From assembly GCA_025350085.1 (NCBI GenBank), contig JANXYI010000148.1, positions 1 to 13,974 of the forward strand: DNA of 13,974 nt, read 5' to 3'. The stretch comes from Deltaproteobacteria bacterium (GTDB taxonomy: Bacteria > Desulfobacterota > Desulfovibrionia > Desulfovibrionales > Desulfovibrionaceae). Below the pieces are notes generated by a model. The model ran no database searches. It was not told the origin of the DNA and was given only the letters and a program-made list of their open reading frames with translations. The translations under genes and the position numbers were made by a program. Shown piece by piece: positions 13,727 to 13,974 of this stretch (its first letter is position 1; every line of letters starts with the position of its first letter).

Positions 13727-13755
13727 AACCTAGCACCATTCCCGAAAAGAAAAAA
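13727..13755 (-). promoter_or_regulatory. Tentative promoter of the M48-ribF-thioesterase unit
   Basis: Minus strand: an extended -10 TGC-TAGGTT (13735-13727) with TTTTTT 17 nt upstream at 13755-13750. The -35 is poor and overlaps the T-tract of the rho terminator. Offered because the terminator isolates the unit from rho and a start is needed here. Confidence 0.3.
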
Positions 13756-13779
13756 GGATGCCGGCCAGGGCATCCTTTT
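13744..13779 (-). terminator. Terminator of rho
   Basis: Minus strand: AAAAGGATGCC (13779-13769), a 6-nt loop, GGCATCCTTTT (13762-13752) and a T-rich tail TTTTTTCTTTT. A perfect 11-bp stem, 28 nt after the rho stop codon. Confidence 0.88.
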
Positions 13780-13807
13780 GGGGGAAACACGTGAAGGACC
13801 CGAAGGG

Positions 13808-13974
13808 TCACTTGTTCATGATGTTCAGGAACTCGAGGTTATTCTTGGTCTTTTTCATCTTGCCCAGGAGGAACTCCATGGAATCGATGGAGTTCATGGG
13901 CGAGAGCACCTTGCGCAGGATCCAGACGCGGTTCAGCACTTCCTCGTCGAGCAGCAGCTCTTCCTTGCGCGTGC
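13808..13974 (-). CDS. rho: Transcription termination factor Rho, C-terminal end (partial)
   Basis: The minus strand gives 54 residues that run in from the right edge and end NIMNK-stop (TGA 13810-13808). The stretch TRKEELLLDEEVLNRVWILR, then KVLSPMNSIDSMEFLL and GKMKKTKNNLEFLNIMN, is the highly conserved Rho C-terminus (helices after the R-loop, with VWILRK and the final K-T-K-N-N-EF). Rho is the hexameric RNA helicase that ends transcription. Only the end of the gene is in the window. Confidence 0.95.
   Translation of the reverse strand, partial: TRKEELLLDEEVLNRVWILRKVLSPMNSIDSMEFLLGKMKKTKNNLEFLNIMNK

Noticed and set aside
12339..13727. 462-codon plus-strand frame opposite the M48 protease
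   Set aside because: Antisense to a protein with a signal peptide, HELGH and ExxxD; its own product shows only His/Gly/Val-rich shadow composition.
1..13974. CRISPR arrays, insertion sequences, phage genes
   Set aside because: I found no spaced repeat array, transposase, terminal inverted repeats or phage-type genes.

Overview
The window is GC-rich (the genes look well above 60% GC) and bacterial. The gene families and their neighbourhood suggest a sulfate-reducing deltaproteobacterium of the Desulfovibrionales type: a DUF47-PiT phosphate pair, an ADP-forming acyl-CoA synthetase next to a BioD-like/DRTGG 'phosphotransacetylase family' protein, and a rho - M48 protease - ribF cluster. The taxonomic call is inference from gene content; there is no rRNA in the window.

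Layout. 1-300: the start of an exported protein on the minus strand, then divergently a tRNA-Lys(CTT) with promoter and terminator. 448-2187: a promoter and a two-gene unit coding for a DUF47/PhoU-like regulator and a PiT phosphate permease, overlapping by 8 bases. 2243-3059: an ArsM-like methyltransferase with its own promoter. Its frame holds an in-frame UGA at 2913-2915, after which family-typical sequence continues in the same frame for 47 codons. A hairpin with a GGU loop lies 23 nt after the UGA, as in a bacterial SECIS. I read it as a 250-residue selenoprotein, with selenocysteine 203 at the place of a conserved cysteine of the family. This is the best discovery candidate in the window.

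3060-5138: a gene-poor, partly AT-rich island. It carries a diverged tandem duplication with a period of about 790 bp. Each copy has a TTGACACA-type promoter, a leader of about 150 nt, a small exported BON-domain protein, a strong hairpin terminator and a tRNA 3' end. Only the second copy keeps an intact tRNA, tRNA-Thr(CGT) on the minus strand. 5278-7252: a minus-strand pair of molybdenum cofactor genes, a MobA-like nucleotidyltransferase followed by a MoeA-like protein, overlapping by 26 bases.

7434-10679: a plus-strand operon with an ADP-forming acyl-CoA synthetase and a BioD-like/DRTGG protein, ended by a clear terminator; an 18-nt direct repeat lies in its upstream region. 10695-13974, all minus strand: the end of rho with its terminator, then an M48 metalloprotease with a TPR-like tail, ribF (riboflavin kinase/FAD synthetase) and a PaaI-type hotdog thioesterase, probably one transcription unit.

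How the parts may connect (inference): PiT permeases also take in arsenate, so an ArsM-like methyltransferase immediately downstream makes arsenic handling a reasonable guess. Molybdenum or tungsten cofactor genes and selenocysteine use are both usual in formate-dehydrogenase-rich sulfate reducers.
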